A stretch of 64,000 nt of DNA from Planctomycetes bacterium ADurb.Bin069 (lineage in GTDB: Bacteria; Planctomycetota; UBA8108; UBA8890; UBA8898), in contig MWEK01000009.1 in NCBI GenBank assembly GCA_002070955.1, positions 1 to 64,000 of the forward strand, given 5' to 3'. Shown piece after piece: positions 1 through 8,736 of this stretch; within the stretch, counting starts at the first letter, position 1; each line of letters opens with the position of its first letter. The notes beneath the pieces were generated by a model. That model did not search any database, was not told where the DNA came from, and worked only from the letters and a program-made list of their open reading frames with translations. The position numbers and the translations under genes were made by a program.

Positions 1-80
1 AACTTATGCCTGAAGGGCCGCGTCGAGATGCTCGGAAATTCCCCCGGGTCGCCGTCAAGAGCTGCGGAATGTAGGATGAG

Positions 81-245
81 GTGGTTAGATCAATAGATAT
101 AGCGATCAATAAGCCGAAAGGTATTGTGTATGAATCACATAATTTGGGCGCCGACAGAAACAAAAGCTTGGCTAATTATCTAACCAGTTTCGGGTACGTA
201 GTGCGTCAACTAGAAGGAGATGCGATAGCCGAGAGGGCTGTTTAG
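81..245 (+). CDS. small ORF of unknown function (54 aa), doubtful
   Basis: An open frame starting with GTG at 81 behind AGGATGAG and ending with TAG at 243-245. The predicted 54-residue peptide has a balanced composition (for example ESHNLGADRNKS in the middle) and uses AT-rich codons, unlike the very GC-rich genes that follow. Reading in the same frame past the stop enters the IS4 transposase remnant, so this may be the tail of a gene cut by the junction with that element. No family is recognised. The whole 1-245 stretch is visibly less GC-rich than the rest of the window. Confidence 0.25.
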   Translation: MVRSIDIAINKPKGIVYESHNLGADRNKSLANYLTSFGYVVRQLEGDAIAERAV

Positions 246-812
246 TCGCTCGATGACCTGGAGATCGAGGCTTCGTTCTGGCGACGTGTCTATGGCGGCG
301 TTCGGTCGTCCGATCGTCAACGTTTCCGCCTTGTCGCGAGTCTCGACAAGGAGGCGGGAGGGTATCACGTCTACGTCACGAACCTCCCCGTCCACAAGAT
401 CCCCCGTGCCGACATTGGTGTACTCTATCGCGAACGCTGGGGCGTCGAATTGACCTTCAAGCAACTGAAGAGCAGTTTCCATTTGGAGGAGATGCTCAGT
501 CGAAAGAAGCATATTGTGGAATCGATGATCTACGCGAGCATTCTCACGCTCGCGGCCAGCAAGCACCTGTTCGCCGCCATTCGCCAGAAACTCCGGCGAG
601 AACGGCATCGTCTCAACGAGTGCCGATGGGCTCGGTTGCTCAGTACGTTTGCCGATCATGTTCTGCGCATCGTCAACAGTGCTCCCCGCCACGCCAGGGA
701 CCTTGCGCGACGACTGGAGCCGCTGCTACTGGTCGAGATTCTCGACCCGCGCCTTCGGCGGGCGCGCCTTCTCGACCGAGTGCGGAATGGAACGACTTGC
801 CACACCGTGTGA
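246..812 (+). pseudogene. IS4-family transposase, C-terminal remnant
   Basis: The frame after the stop at 243 encodes about 188 residues matching the C-terminal half of an IS4-type DDE transposase. It contains a perfect YREK signature, Y-x2-R-x3-E-x6-K (YRERWGVELTFKQLK, from about 426). The E of that motif is the third catalytic acid of the family. It is preceded by a beta-strand region ending YVTNLPV and followed by the usual helical tail. The N-terminal half with the two catalytic aspartates is absent: upstream in-frame sequence is unrelated and stops occur at 243 and 72. IS4 transposases usually have about 350-450 residues, so this is a truncated, inactive copy. I could not find inverted terminal repeats. 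The neighbouring gene is unrelated. Confidence 0.75.
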
Positions 813-1097
813 AACATGGAAATACAGCGTCATAAAGGCCAAGCTTGCAATACCTCACGAGGGCTTAAGCGATGCCCCATGTAGATGCAGACAAGAGCCG
901 ATGGGACCGTCTTTACCAGCAACTCGTCCGGGAGGCTCGCGCGGGTGACGCCAATCCGCCCCGACGGAAGGTCGGGGACCGCACCGGCCGCGGCGCCCCC
1001 GCGACTTGCGCGCTTACACGGTGTTAAATAGAGGAGGAGCCGATAGCGGCTCCGGTCCCGCAGTCGTCGCGATCCATGCGCACCCCGGGAGGCTCCG
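813..1097. other. intergenic, no gene seen
   Basis: About 285 bases between the transposase remnant and the DUF1549/DUF1553 gene. GC content rises from left to right, marking the transition from the foreign-looking edge to the native chromosome. I see no convincing ORF, RNA gene or canonical promoter. GGGAGG at 1087-1092 is the probable ribosome-binding site of the next gene. Confidence 0.4.
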
Positions 1098-2642
1098 ATG
1101 ATCACGGCGGTTCTCATGGCGGCGCTGGCCGCCTCCGACGCCGCGCGCCCCGTCGCGCATCCCTACGAGCGCGAGGGCGCCGCCGTCCCGCAAGGCCGCA
1201 TCGACGAGCTCGTCTTCGATCGGCTCCGGCGACACGGCATCGCGCCCGCCAGAGTGTGCTCCGATGCGGTCTTCCTGCGGCGGGCTTTTCTCGACCTCGC
1301 CGGCACCCTGCCCACGGCCGCCGAGGCGCGGCGGTTCCTGCGGGACGACAACCCGGACAAGCGCCGCGCGCTCATCGAGCGCCTGCTCGCCTCCGACGCA
1401 TACGCCGATTACGCGGCGATGCACTGGTGCGATCTTCTGCGGGTCAAGGCGGAGTTTCCCATCAACCTGTGGCCGAACGCCGCGCAGGCCTACCACGGCT
1501 GGATCCGGCGCGCGATGGCCGCCAACCTGCCGTACGACCGCTTCGCGCGCGAACTGCTCACCTCCAGCGGCAGCAACTTCCGCGTCCCGCAGGTCAACTT
1601 CTACCGGGCCGTTCAGAGTCGCGAGCCCGAAACCATCGCCCAGGCCGTCGCGCTGGCCTTCATGGGCGCGCGGGCCGAGAAGTGGCCGAAAGAACGCCGT
1701 GCGGGCATGGCCGCCTTCTTCGCCCGCATCGGCTACAAGAGCACGGTCGAGTGGAAGGAGGAGATCGTGTTCTTCGACCGGGACAAGGAACCCCTCCGCC
1801 CGGCGGTCTTTCCCGACGGCGCGGCCGCCGACGCGCCGCCCGACCGCGACGAGCGCGAAGTATTCGCCGACTGGCTCATCGCGCCGGACAACCCCTGGTT
1901 CGCCCGCGCCGGCGCCAACCGCGTCTGGCGCCGGCTGCTCGGCCGCGGCATCGTCCACGAGCCCGATGACTTCCGCCCCGACAACCCGCCGTCCAATCCC
2001 GAGCTCCTCGCGCACCTCGCGCACGAGCTGATCGCGTCGCGCTGGGACCTCAAGCACCTCTACCGGATCATCGCCAATTCGACGACCTACCAGCTCGCGC
2101 CGATTCCCGCAGGCGGCGGCGCGGCGGAGGAATGGTTCGCCTGCTATCCCGTCCGGCGGTTGGAGGCCGAGGTGCTCATCGACGCCCTGAACCAAATCAC
2201 GGGAACGGCGGAGAAGTACTCCAGCGCCATCCCGGAGCCCTTCACCTTCGTGCCGGAAACGCTGCGCTCCATCGCGCTTCCGGACGGGAGCATCAGCAGC
2301 TCCTTTCTGGAGACGTTCGGGCGGCCGGCGCGCGACACGGGGCTGGACTCGGAGCGCTCGAACCGCCCGAGCGCCGCCCAGCGGCTGTTTCTCCTGAACT
2401 CGAGCTCCGTCCAGCGCAAGCTGGAGCAAGGTCCGGCGATCCGGGCGCTCCTTGACTCGGGCGCCAAACCGCGCGAGATCGTCGACGAGCTCTACCTCGC
2501 GGTTCTCTCGCGTCCGCCCACCGCGGCGGAGCGCGCGGCCGTCGCCGCGTACGCCGCATCGGGCTCCGTCAACCGGCGCGAGGCCGCCATCGATCTCGTG
2601 TGGGCGCTGATCAACAGCGCAGAGTTTCTGTATCGCCACTGA
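1098..2642 (+). CDS. DUF1549/DUF1553 family protein, heme motif absent
   Basis: A 514-residue protein with the planctomycete-type DUF1549 domain (about residues 30-230; AFLDLAGTLPTAAEARRFL is typical) followed by DUF1553 (about 250-505; NRVWRRLLGRGIVHEPDDF and the terminal INSAEFLYRH). Family members are often fused to a cytochrome c domain and carry a CxxCH motif inside DUF1549. Here both are missing: the segment at residues 188-204 reads FMGARAEKWPKERRAGM. The start is an ATG with GGGAGG upstream. The N-terminus is only weakly hydrophobic, so export is uncertain. The gene is followed after 45 bases by a DUF1501 gene, the usual partner of this family. The biochemical role is unknown; genomic association suggests a periplasmic redox or surface process. 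Family call is firm, function is not. Confidence 0.9.
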   Translation: MITAVLMAALAASDAARPVAHPYEREGAAVPQGRIDELVFDRLRRHGIAPARVCSDAVFLRRAFLDLAGTLPTAAEARRFLRDDNPDKRRALIERLLASDAYADYAAMHWCDLLRVKAEFPINLWPNAAQAYHGWIRRAMAANLPYDRFARELLTSSGSNFRVPQVNFYRAVQSREPETIAQAVALAFMGARAEKWPKERRAGMAAFFARIGYKSTVEWKEEIVFFDRDKEPLRPAVFPDGAAADAPPDRDEREVFADWLIAPDNPWFARAGANRVWRRLLGRGIVHEPDDFRPDNPPSNPELLAHLAHELIASRWDLKHLYRIIANSTTYQLAPIPAGGGAAEEWFACYPVRRLEAEVLIDALNQITGTAEKYSSAIPEPFTFVPETLRSIALPDGSISSSFLETFGRPARDTGLDSERSNRPSAAQRLFLLNSSSVQRKLEQGPAIRALLDSGAKPREIVDELYLAVLSRPPTAAERAAVAAYAASGSVNRREAAIDLVWALINSAEFLYRH

Positions 2643-2687
2643 AGAACCCGGACGCCCCGGCGCGTCCCTAAACAAGGAGAAGGCACC

Positions 2688-4034
2688 ATGCGCGCGCACG
2701 ACAAGCCGCTCGGCGGCGCGGCGCCGCTTTCCCGGCGCGAGGCGTTGCGCCGCGGGCTCCTGGGCGCGGCCGGCCTCCTCCTGGCCGAGCGCCTCGCGCC
2801 GCCGGTTCGCGCCGCCGCGCCGCCGCCCAAGGCGTCGTCGGTCATCCAGATTTGGATGTGGGGCGGGCCGTCGCACCTGGACACCTTCGACCCCAAACCC
2901 GACGCCGGCCGCGATTACACGGGCCCGCTCGACAAGCCGATCCGCACCAACGTCGACGGCATCATCATCGGCGAGCTGCTGCCGCTCCTCGCGGCGCAGG
3001 CGGACAAGTACGCGATCATCCGCAGCATGACGCACGGCGTGAACGCCCACGAAACGGCGGCGTACATCGTCCAAACGGGACGCATGCCGGGAGGCAGAAT
3101 CGTGTACCCCTCCGTCGGAGCCACGGTCGCCTTCTTCCGCGGCTACGACGCCGGCTACCGCGGCCTCGTGCCGCCTTACATCGTCGTGACCGAGCCCCAG
3201 GGGCGCTTTTCGGAAGCCGGCTTTCTCGGCAACAAGTACAAGCCCTTCGCAACGGGCGGCGATCCCGCCCAGCCCCGGTTCGTGGTGGAGGGAGTCGTCG
3301 CCCCCGGCATCTCCGACGAACGGCAGAAGAGCCGCCGCGAGCTGCTCCGCAGCCTCGACACGCTGGGGCGCGCCCTCCCGGGAAACGCGCAGCTCGAGGC
3401 CGCCGCGAGCTGCGAGCGCGAAGCCTACGACTTGATCCTGGGCGACGGAGGCAAGGTGTTCGACCTCTCCCAGGAAAAGGAGGAACTCAGGGACCGCTAC
3501 GGCCGCAAGTCCTTCGGCCAGGCCTGCCTGCTCGCGCGGCGCCTCGTCGAACGCGGCGTGCCTTTCGTCACCATCAACTACAAGGGCTGGGACACCCACA
3601 AGCAGCACTTCCAGGCCATGCGCCGCAACCTCCCCGACCTGGACAAGGGCATGGCGACGCTGCTTTGCGACCTCGCCGACCGCGGGCTGCTCGACCGCAC
3701 GATCGTGTGGTGGAGCGGCGAGTTCGGGCGGACGCCCAAGGTCCAGTGGGAACCGCCCTGGAGCGGCGGGCGCGGCCACTACGGGGCGGTTTTTTCCGCC
3801 GTCGTCGCCGGCGGCGGATTCAAGGGCGGCCGCGTCGTGGGCGCCTCGGATGCGCGGGGCGAGACCGTGAAGGAACGGCCCGTCTACCCCTGCGATCTCA
3901 TCGGCAGCATCTACGAGCTTCTCGGCATCGACACGGCGGCGAAGCTGCCGCACCCCATGGGGCTTGACGTGCGCGTCATGCCCGCCGAGGGCGAAGGCGT
4001 GAAGATGGGCGGACGCTTGAGAGAAATCATGTAG
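2688..4034 (+). CDS. DUF1501 family protein with Tat signal
   Basis: A 448-residue DUF1501 protein. The N-terminus has a twin-arginine motif (SRREALRRG, arginines 16-17), a hydrophobic stretch and an Ala-x-Ala site near residue 45, so it should be exported folded. The domain belongs to the alkaline phosphatase/sulfatase-like fold. Recognisable family motifs are IWMWGGPSHLDTFDPKP near residue 55, GWDTHKQHF near 301 and WWSGEFGRTP near 341. The ATG start follows AAGGAGAAGG with good spacing. It sits between the DUF1549/DUF1553 gene and a PPC-domain gene (10 bases downstream), an arrangement repeated in planctomycete genomes and probably an operon. No substrate is established for the family. Confidence 0.92.
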   Translation: MRAHDKPLGGAAPLSRREALRRGLLGAAGLLLAERLAPPVRAAAPPPKASSVIQIWMWGGPSHLDTFDPKPDAGRDYTGPLDKPIRTNVDGIIIGELLPLLAAQADKYAIIRSMTHGVNAHETAAYIVQTGRMPGGRIVYPSVGATVAFFRGYDAGYRGLVPPYIVVTEPQGRFSEAGFLGNKYKPFATGGDPAQPRFVVEGVVAPGISDERQKSRRELLRSLDTLGRALPGNAQLEAAASCEREAYDLILGDGGKVFDLSQEKEELRDRYGRKSFGQACLLARRLVERGVPFVTINYKGWDTHKQHFQAMRRNLPDLDKGMATLLCDLADRGLLDRTIVWWSGEFGRTPKVQWEPPWSGGRGHYGAVFSAVVAGGGFKGGRVVGASDARGETVKERPVYPCDLIGSIYELLGIDTAAKLPHPMGLDVRVMPAEGEGVKMGGRLREIM

Positions 4035-4044
4035 GTAACGCCTT

Positions 4045-6342
4045 ATGAGCCGATTCGCGAAGTCCGCGGTCTGCGCCCTTGCGGCGCTGCTCTCGGCGGC
4101 GCCGGGCGTCTCGGCTCAGGCGAACGCCCCCCGCATCGGCTGCGTCTACCCCGCCGGAGGCCGGCGGGGGACGACCTTCCAGGTTTCGGTCGGCGGGCAG
4201 TTCCTGGACGGCGCCGCAGCGGCGCGCTTTTCGGCCGCCGGCGTGCGCACCAAGGTGATCGAGCACACCAAGCCCCTCTCCCGGCAGGAGTTCAACCAGT
4301 GCCGCGAGCGGCTCAAAAAGCTCGCGGCCAAGAAAGCCGCCGCGCGACCCAAAGGCGGGCGCGGCCGCGCGGCGCCCGCGTGGACCGCCGCGGACGAACG
4401 GCTCCTCGCCGAGCTCAGGGCGAAGATCGCCCTCTTCAACAAGCGCACGCTCAGCCCCGCCCTCGCTGAGAACGTCGTCCTCGAGGTGACCATCGACTCG
4501 GAGGCCGAGCCCGGCGAAGGCGAGCTCAGGCTTCTTACGGCTCGGGGCCTGACGAACCCCACCGTGTTTTGCGTGGGCGTCCTGCCCGAGTTCGCCGAGC
4601 GCGCGCCCGACTTCGCCGAACGCGCGCCCGAGGCCGACGCCCTCCGACGCCGCGCGCTGCCCGCCGCAAGGACGCCCGCCGCGCCGACGGACGTCACTCT
4701 GCCCGCCGTCATCAACGGCCGCATCATGCCGGGCGGCGTCGACCGCTTCCGCTTCCAAGCCCGCGCGGGCGAGCGGCTCGTCTTCGACGCGCGCGCGCGG
4801 CGGCTCGCGCCCTACCTCGCCGACGCCGTGCCGGGCTGGTTTCAAGCCGTGCTGGCGCTGTACGACGACCGGGGCCGCGAACTCGCCTACGTGGACGACT
4901 ACCGCTTCAGCCCCGACCCCGTGCTGTTCCACGAGATCGAGGCCGACGGCGCGTACCTCCTCGAGATCAGGGATGCGATCTACCGCGGCCGGGAGGATTT
5001 TGTCTACCGCATCGAAGCCGGGCGGCTGCCCTTCGTGACCGGCATCTTCCCGCTGGGCGGCCGCGCGGGCGTTGCGACGACGGTCGCGCTGGAGGGGTGG
5101 AACCTCTCGGCGAACTCCCTCGCCCTCGGCGCCGAGGAGATGAGCGCCCGCCTGACGCATCTGCGCGCGCGCGGCGGAGACCTTCTCTCAAACCGCGTGC
5201 CCTTCGCCGTGGACACGCTGCCCGAGTGCTTGGAGCGGGAGCCGAACGACACCCCTGGCGTGGCGCAACCCATCGTGCTTCCCATGATCGTCAACGGACG
5301 CATCGCGGCGCCGGGCGACCGCGACTGCTTCCGCTTCGAGGGCCGCGCGGGGGAGGAAATCGTCGCGGAGATCCGCGCCCGCAGGCTCGGCTCGCCCCTC
5401 GATTCGATCCTCGAGCTGACGGACGCGGAGGGGCGGCGCATCGCGATCAACGACGACTACGAGGACAAGGGCGCGGGGCTGCTCACGCACCAGGCCGACT
5501 CGTGGCTGCGCGCGACGCTGCCCGCAAGCGGCGTCTATCACGTGCAGGTGAGCGACCTGCAGGGCAAGGGCGGATCCGAGTACGGCTATCGCCTGCGCGT
5601 GAGCCCGCCCCGGCGCGACTTTGAGCTGCGCATGGTGCCGAGCGGCATCAACGCCGGCCCCGGCGCGGCCGCGCCCCTTCTCGTCCACGCCTTGCGTAGG
5701 GACGGTTTCCAGGGCCCTATCGCCATCGAGCTCTGCGACGCGCCGCCGGGATTCGCCCTGCACGGCGGCCGCATGCCGGCCGGGCAGGACCAGGTGCGCC
5801 TCACGCTGGCGCTGCCGCCGAACCCGCTCGGCGAACCGTGCCCGCTGCGTCTCACCGGCCGCGCGACCATTGACGGGCGCGTCGTCTCCCGCCCGGTCGT
5901 GCCAGCCGACGATCTCATGCAGGCCTTCGCGTACCGCCACCTCGTTCCGGCCGCGGAACTCGTGGTCGCAACCCGGGGGCGCCGGGCCTTCGCAGCCCAG
6001 GCGCGCATCGCCGGCGAAACGCCGGTCAAGATTCCAGCCGGCGGCGCGCGCCGCGTCTTCATCGAGATTCCCGCGCGCGGCCTTCTCCACGACTCGGACC
6101 TGGAGCTGGACGAACCGCCCGAGGGCATTGCGCTCAAGGCCGTGAACCCCTCGCGCCGGGGCGTGGAAATCGTCCTCGGCGCCGACGCGGCGAAAATCGC
6201 GCCCGGGCTCGAGGGCAACCTGATCGCCGCCGTCTTCGCCAAGAAGGCGGCCAAGGCCGACGGCGCGGCTCCCAAGGGCGCGCAGCGCGGCGCGCCCTTG
6301 ACCATGCTGCCGGCGATTCCCTTTCGGATCGTCGCGCCCTAG
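4045..6342 (+). CDS. secreted PPC-domain protein
   Basis: A 765-residue secreted protein with a cleavable signal peptide (residues 1-24, ending GVSAQA). It contains two PPC-type beta-sandwich domains (about 215-330 and 395-520) separated by a TIG/IPT-like segment (GIFPLGGRAGVATTVALEGW). PPC domains are non-catalytic and common on secreted enzymes. No enzyme domain is visible here, so a structural or binding role alongside the DUF1501 protein is likely. Residues 88-115 are rich in Lys, Ala and Arg. A 21-base tandem duplication encodes FAERAPD/FAERAPE at residues 183-196. It begins 10 bases after the DUF1501 stop and ends tail-to-tail with the PQQ-propeller gene, the two stop codons sharing the palindrome CTAG. 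Confidence 0.85.
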   Translation: MSRFAKSAVCALAALLSAAPGVSAQANAPRIGCVYPAGGRRGTTFQVSVGGQFLDGAAAARFSAAGVRTKVIEHTKPLSRQEFNQCRERLKKLAAKKAAARPKGGRGRAAPAWTAADERLLAELRAKIALFNKRTLSPALAENVVLEVTIDSEAEPGEGELRLLTARGLTNPTVFCVGVLPEFAERAPDFAERAPEADALRRRALPAARTPAAPTDVTLPAVINGRIMPGGVDRFRFQARAGERLVFDARARRLAPYLADAVPGWFQAVLALYDDRGRELAYVDDYRFSPDPVLFHEIEADGAYLLEIRDAIYRGREDFVYRIEAGRLPFVTGIFPLGGRAGVATTVALEGWNLSANSLALGAEEMSARLTHLRARGGDLLSNRVPFAVDTLPECLEREPNDTPGVAQPIVLPMIVNGRIAAPGDRDCFRFEGRAGEEIVAEIRARRLGSPLDSILELTDAEGRRIAINDDYEDKGAGLLTHQADSWLRATLPASGVYHVQVSDLQGKGGSEYGYRLRVSPPRRDFELRMVPSGINAGPGAAAPLLVHALRRDGFQGPIAIELCDAPPGFALHGGRMPAGQDQVRLTLALPPNPLGEPCPLRLTGRATIDGRVVSRPVVPADDLMQAFAYRHLVPAAELVVATRGRRAFAAQARIAGETPVKIPAGGARRVFIEIPARGLLHDSDLELDEPPEGIALKAVNPSRRGVEIVLGADAAKIAPGLEGNLIAAVFAKKAAKADGAAPKGAQRGAPLTMLPAIPFRIVAP
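4591..4632 (+). repeat. 21-bp tandem duplication inside the PPC gene
   Basis: Two adjacent 21-base units (4591-4611 and 4612-4632) differ at two positions and keep the reading frame. They encode FAERAPD then FAERAPE in a linker before the first PPC domain. This looks like a recent slippage event. Confidence 0.85.
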
Positions 6343-7652
6343 CGCGTCTCGGCCCTGACGCCCGCGCAGAAGAGCGTCTTTTCGGTGCGGATGAAGAGTT
6401 TCCCCCCGGCAATCGCGATGCTCGAGCGGCTCGAGCCCGGGTCAGGCTCGAGGCGGCCGCGGGACAGGATCTCGAAGCTCGGCCCCGCCGAGAGCACCAG
6501 CGTCTCGCCGCGGTCGCTCAGGCAGTAAATCTTGCCGTCGGCACCCGTCGGCGAGGCGTACCAGGTCGCGCCTCCGCCCAGACGGCCTTGCCAGACGCGC
6601 GTTCCCGTGGCCGCGTCCACACACGTCATCTTCTTCCCGGCGCCGTCGAGCACGAAGAGCTTTCCGCGGTAAAGGAGCGGCGTGGCTTCGTCGGGGCAGG
6701 CCTCGTTCAGCCGCCACGCAAGCGCGTCTCCGTCCGCCGCGCCGATCGCGCCCGTCTTGATCGCAAGGAGCGCGCTCCCCCTGCCGCGCACCGCGTAGAC
6801 GAGCCCCGCCCCGGGCACGATCGACGGAATCAAGCGCTGCCGATCCTCGCGGCCGCGGGGAGGGTAGTCCCAGCGCCAGACCTCGGCCCCCGTCGCGGCA
6901 TCGTGCCCGGTGAGGAATTCGCCGCTGGGAACCAGGATCACGGCGCGGCCGGCTTCCTCGCAGGGAATCGGCGTCGCGTAGGTCTCCGAGGACTCGTCGA
7001 TGGTGTCGCTCGGGCGCACCTGCTTCCAGAGGTCCGCGCCGGAAGCCGGATCGATGGCCAAAAGGAACGATTCCAGCGGCGCCGCGCGGTCCGAGGCGCG
7101 GTAGCGTCCCGGGGTCTTGTTCTGCAGAACGGAGACGTAGAGCTTCCCCTTGTAGAGCAGCGGGCTCGCGCTGTACCCGAACTGGATGACGAACTCGCCG
7201 TGGTCTTTCTCCAGGGCGCGCCGCCACAGCGTCTTCCCGCCGAAATCCACGGCGATGAGCTCGCTGGTTCCGAACATGAAGTAGACGGCCGCGCCGTCGG
7301 TCGCTGGCGAGGGCGTCGCCATGGTGTTGCCCGCCCCGACCCGGCGGTCCTCGCCCGCCGTGATCTTCCAGAGCGCCCCGCCCGTGGCGACATCGAGGCA
7401 CAGGCCGCACAGCTCGCCCGTCGCCCGGTCGGTGGAGGTGACGAACACGCGGTCGCGCCACACGATGGGCGTCGAGGCGCCCCGGCCGGGCATCGGCGCC
7501 GTCCAGAGGACCGCCTCCTTCAGGGAGGCGGGGAGGTTCTCGGCTTCGGTCGAGCCGTTGAAGAAAGGCCCGCGCCACTGGGGCCAATCGGCGGCGAAAA
7601 GACTCGCGGCGCAACACAGGGCGGCGGCGGCCGCGCGCCGGTATCCAAGCAT
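6339..7652 (-). CDS. secreted PQQ-like beta-propeller protein
   Basis: A 437-residue protein with a signal peptide (1-20) and a repeated beta-propeller blade pattern (for example LLYKGKLYV, PLLYRGKLFV and VDAATGTRVWQGRLGG). The N-terminal DWPQWRGP motif opens many planctomycete PQQ_2/YVTN-like propellers. Such proteins are usually non-enzymatic despite the name; PQQ-dependent dehydrogenases are longer and carry recognisable cofactor-binding residues that I do not see. The ATG follows GAGGGAAAGCC. It lies 52 bases behind the exported isomerase gene and is probably co-transcribed with it. Role: likely periplasmic scaffold or outer-membrane assembly-like factor, inferred only. Confidence 0.85.
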   Translation of the reverse strand: MLGYRRAAAAALCCAASLFAADWPQWRGPFFNGSTEAENLPASLKEAVLWTAPMPGRGASTPIVWRDRVFVTSTDRATGELCGLCLDVATGGALWKITAGEDRRVGAGNTMATPSPATDGAAVYFMFGTSELIAVDFGGKTLWRRALEKDHGEFVIQFGYSASPLLYKGKLYVSVLQNKTPGRYRASDRAAPLESFLLAIDPASGADLWKQVRPSDTIDESSETYATPIPCEEAGRAVILVPSGEFLTGHDAATGAEVWRWDYPPRGREDRQRLIPSIVPGAGLVYAVRGRGSALLAIKTGAIGAADGDALAWRLNEACPDEATPLLYRGKLFVLDGAGKKMTCVDAATGTRVWQGRLGGGATWYASPTGADGKIYCLSDRGETLVLSAGPSFEILSRGRLEPDPGSSRSSIAIAGGKLFIRTEKTLFCAGVRAETR

Positions 7653-7704
7653 GGCTTTCCCTCGTTTCGAACCGCGGCCGGCGCGCGGCCGCCCGCGGAT
7701 GGGC

Positions 7705-8625
7705 TCACACCGCCGCGAAGGCCTCCACGGCCTCGCGCGCCTTCACGGCTTCCCGGAGCAACGCGGGCAGGTCGCCCGGGCTCAGCGTCTCCACGACCAA
7801 CGGCCCAGAGACGAAGCCGCCCTTCTTCAACCGCGCCATCACGGCCTTGAAGTCGACCTGTCCGGCTCCCGGCGTCACCAGGACATCATTGGGGGGCCGG
7901 TAGTCCTTGACGCTCATGCCGACGACAAGACCGTCCACCGTGGCCGCGTCGGCGACTGGGTCGAGCTTCCCTTCCGAGTAGTACAGGATATTGCCCGGGT
8001 CGTACCACAAGCGGAAGTTGGGGTGGCCCACCTTCGCGATCAGCGCGCGGCACTGGGGACCCGTGGCGTTGAGCCCGCCGTGCGGCTTGACGGTGATGCC
8101 GACTCTCCGCTCGGCGGCGTAGGCGCAGGTTTCGGCGACGGCTTGGTAGTAGATGTCGTTGAGCTTGGGATCGCCCGTCCCGCCCATCATGAGCGATGCC
8201 GCGCCCGCGGCCGCGCAGGCGTCAATGAGCCGCTTCATGGCGGCGATGCCCGCCGCAAGCGATTCCCTCACGGGAATGTCGCCGCCGTAGACCGACGGGA
8301 TGGCGAGCCCGCGCTTGCTTGCCTCCTCCCCCACGCGCGCGGCCTCCTCCGCGGTGGTCGCGGCGGAGATGACGAGGCCCGACGGCGACTTGGCCGTCAT
8401 CAGACCCGCGTGGGAATAGCCGGCCTCGGCGATGGCGTCCAAGGCCGTGCGATAGTCGTGCTGATCCCACGGCCGCGTGAAGCAGCCGATCTCCCAGCCG
8501 CGCTTGGGAGCGCCGGGCGCGGAGGCCGGCGCGGAGCAACCGATCAGGCCCAGGCCCGCGACGGCGCCGGCGGCCGCGGCCTTGCGACAAAAATCCCTGC
8601 GCGAGAACGCCGTGGCGTCGGACAT
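7705..8625 (-). CDS. exported sugar phosphate isomerase/epimerase-like TIM barrel
   Basis: A 306-residue xylose-isomerase-like TIM barrel (AP endonuclease family 2). The N-terminus combines a twin-arginine motif (SRRDFCRK, Arg 9-10) with a hydrophobic core ending GLIGC (Cys 30), so it looks like a Tat-exported lipoprotein. Metal-site style motifs follow: VKPHGGLNATG, LWYDPGN and SVKDY, in the order seen in hydroxypyruvate isomerase and inosose-type enzymes, ending PLVVETL. The real substrate cannot be read from sequence. The ATG has AAGGAGGA upstream and a promoter at 8650-8678. It precedes the PQQ-propeller gene. Periplasmic epimerases of this sort often accompany Gfo/Idh/MocA enzymes, three of which are in this window. 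Confidence 0.85.
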   Translation of the reverse strand: MSDATAFSRRDFCRKAAAAGAVAGLGLIGCSAPASAPGAPKRGWEIGCFTRPWDQHDYRTALDAIAEAGYSHAGLMTAKSPSGLVISAATTAEEAARVGEEASKRGLAIPSVYGGDIPVRESLAAGIAAMKRLIDACAAAGAASLMMGGTGDPKLNDIYYQAVAETCAYAAERRVGITVKPHGGLNATGPQCRALIAKVGHPNFRLWYDPGNILYYSEGKLDPVADAATVDGLVVGMSVKDYRPPNDVLVTPGAGQVDFKAVMARLKKGGFVSGPLVVETLSPGDLPALLREAVKAREAVEAFAAV

Positions 8626-8649
8626 AAATCCTCCTTGGTCGTACCACCC

Positions 8650-8678
8650 AATCTAGCGCCTAAGGGCGCCGGCGGCAA
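8650..8678 (-). promoter_or_regulatory. sigma70-like promoter of the isomerase gene
   Basis: On the minus strand, -35 TTGCCG (8678-8673), 17-base spacer, -10 TAGATT (8655-8650). It is 24 bases ahead of the isomerase start at 8625. Confidence 0.5.
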
Positions 8679-8736
8679 GCGGCCGAGGAACGCGCGCCGC
8701 CCCGAAGCGGCGGCGCTTCGTTGGCCGCCGCGGCCG

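Noticed and set aside
1014..3953. 979-codon open frame on the minus strand
   Set aside because: Antisense shadow of the DUF1549/DUF1553 and DUF1501 genes, both of which have domains, ribosome-binding sites and normal composition.
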